NCBI GenBank assembly: GCA_900318995.1 | Contig: ONMR01000005.1 | Coordinates: forward strand, 48,203-112,202 | Reading direction: 5' to 3' | DNA length: 64,000 bases | From: an uncultured Prevotellaceae bacterium | GTDB taxonomy: Bacteria; Bacteroidota; Bacteroidia; Bacteroidales; Bacteroidaceae | Part shown: positions 63,982-64,000 of the stretch, piece after piece | Position numbering within the stretch: position 1 is the stretch's first letter | Layout: the number at the start of each line of letters is the position of its first letter | Translations under genes and position numbers: made by a program | Notes under the pieces: generated by a model | The model's database searches: none | Told to the model about the DNA's origin: nothing | The model's input: only the letters and a program-made list of their open reading frames with translations

Positions 63982-64000
63982 TGTACATTTACGGCATTAT

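Overview
The window is a chromosomal piece of a Gram-negative Bacteroidota, order Bacteroidales (Prevotellaceae- or Bacteroidaceae-like gut or rumen bacterium). Evidence: promoters with the TAnnTTTG -7 box typical of this phylum, many lipoproteins, a T9SS sorting domain and a PorE-like lipoprotein, a FimB/Mfa2-type fimbrial protein, an ExbB-ExbD-ExbD set, methylmalonyl-CoA mutase for propionate/succinate metabolism, and a xylan-degrading cluster. Species cannot be named from sequence alone. No transposase, integrase, prophage or CRISPR array is visible.

Layout. 1-2.9 kb: the 3' part of secA and a conserved companion gene. 3.1-16.4 kb: an accessory island with a TPR/helix-turn-helix membrane regulator, a DUF3244-like small secreted protein, a tiny protein with one YD-like motif and a T9SS C-terminal domain, a 2040-residue SpvB/FG-GAP/RHS protein whose AT-richer C-terminal tip carries HEYGH, and four lipoproteins downstream. 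16.4-23.2 kb: a TetR-TolC-MFP-RND efflux operon ending in a PII-like gene. 23.2-25.5 kb: thiL and lpxK on the minus strand. 25.6-28.3 kb: tRNA-Ser(GGA) and an ExbB/ExbD operon. 28.3-31 kb: folA-thyA and an rRNA m5C methyltransferase. 31-36 kb: a PorE-like OmpA lipoprotein, a small secreted protein, topB and a lipocalin-like lipoprotein.

36.1-39.9 kb is a second accessory stretch: a DUF4160/DUF2442-HTH pair with a palindromic operator candidate, two secreted genes of unknown role with near-identical upstream sequence, and two structured repeat elements. 39.9-45.9 kb: mutB, mutA and, divergently, a YidE/AspT-type transporter. 45.9-49.1 kb: a large MG2-like lipoprotein and a Gly/Gln-rich Spy-like protein. 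49.3-53.2 kb: MATE, cytidylate kinase-like, YfcE-like phosphodiesterase, xseA, xseB. 53.2-59.8 kb: xylan cluster (GH10, two CE1-type esterases, a lipoprotein, GH43). 59.9-64 kb: FimB/Mfa2-type lipoprotein, a DUF5715-like membrane protein, ilvE, trmB.

The features most worth pursuing are: the RHS locus with its split T9SS domain and exchangeable tip; a family of structured palindromic elements (23.15-23.35 and 39.58-39.71 kb) sharing a modular core, plus a separate tandem hairpin element beside the second; the DUF4160/DUF2442 pair with its operator; and the Gly/Pro/Gln-rich tracts shared by five secreted proteins at 48.6-59.7 kb.
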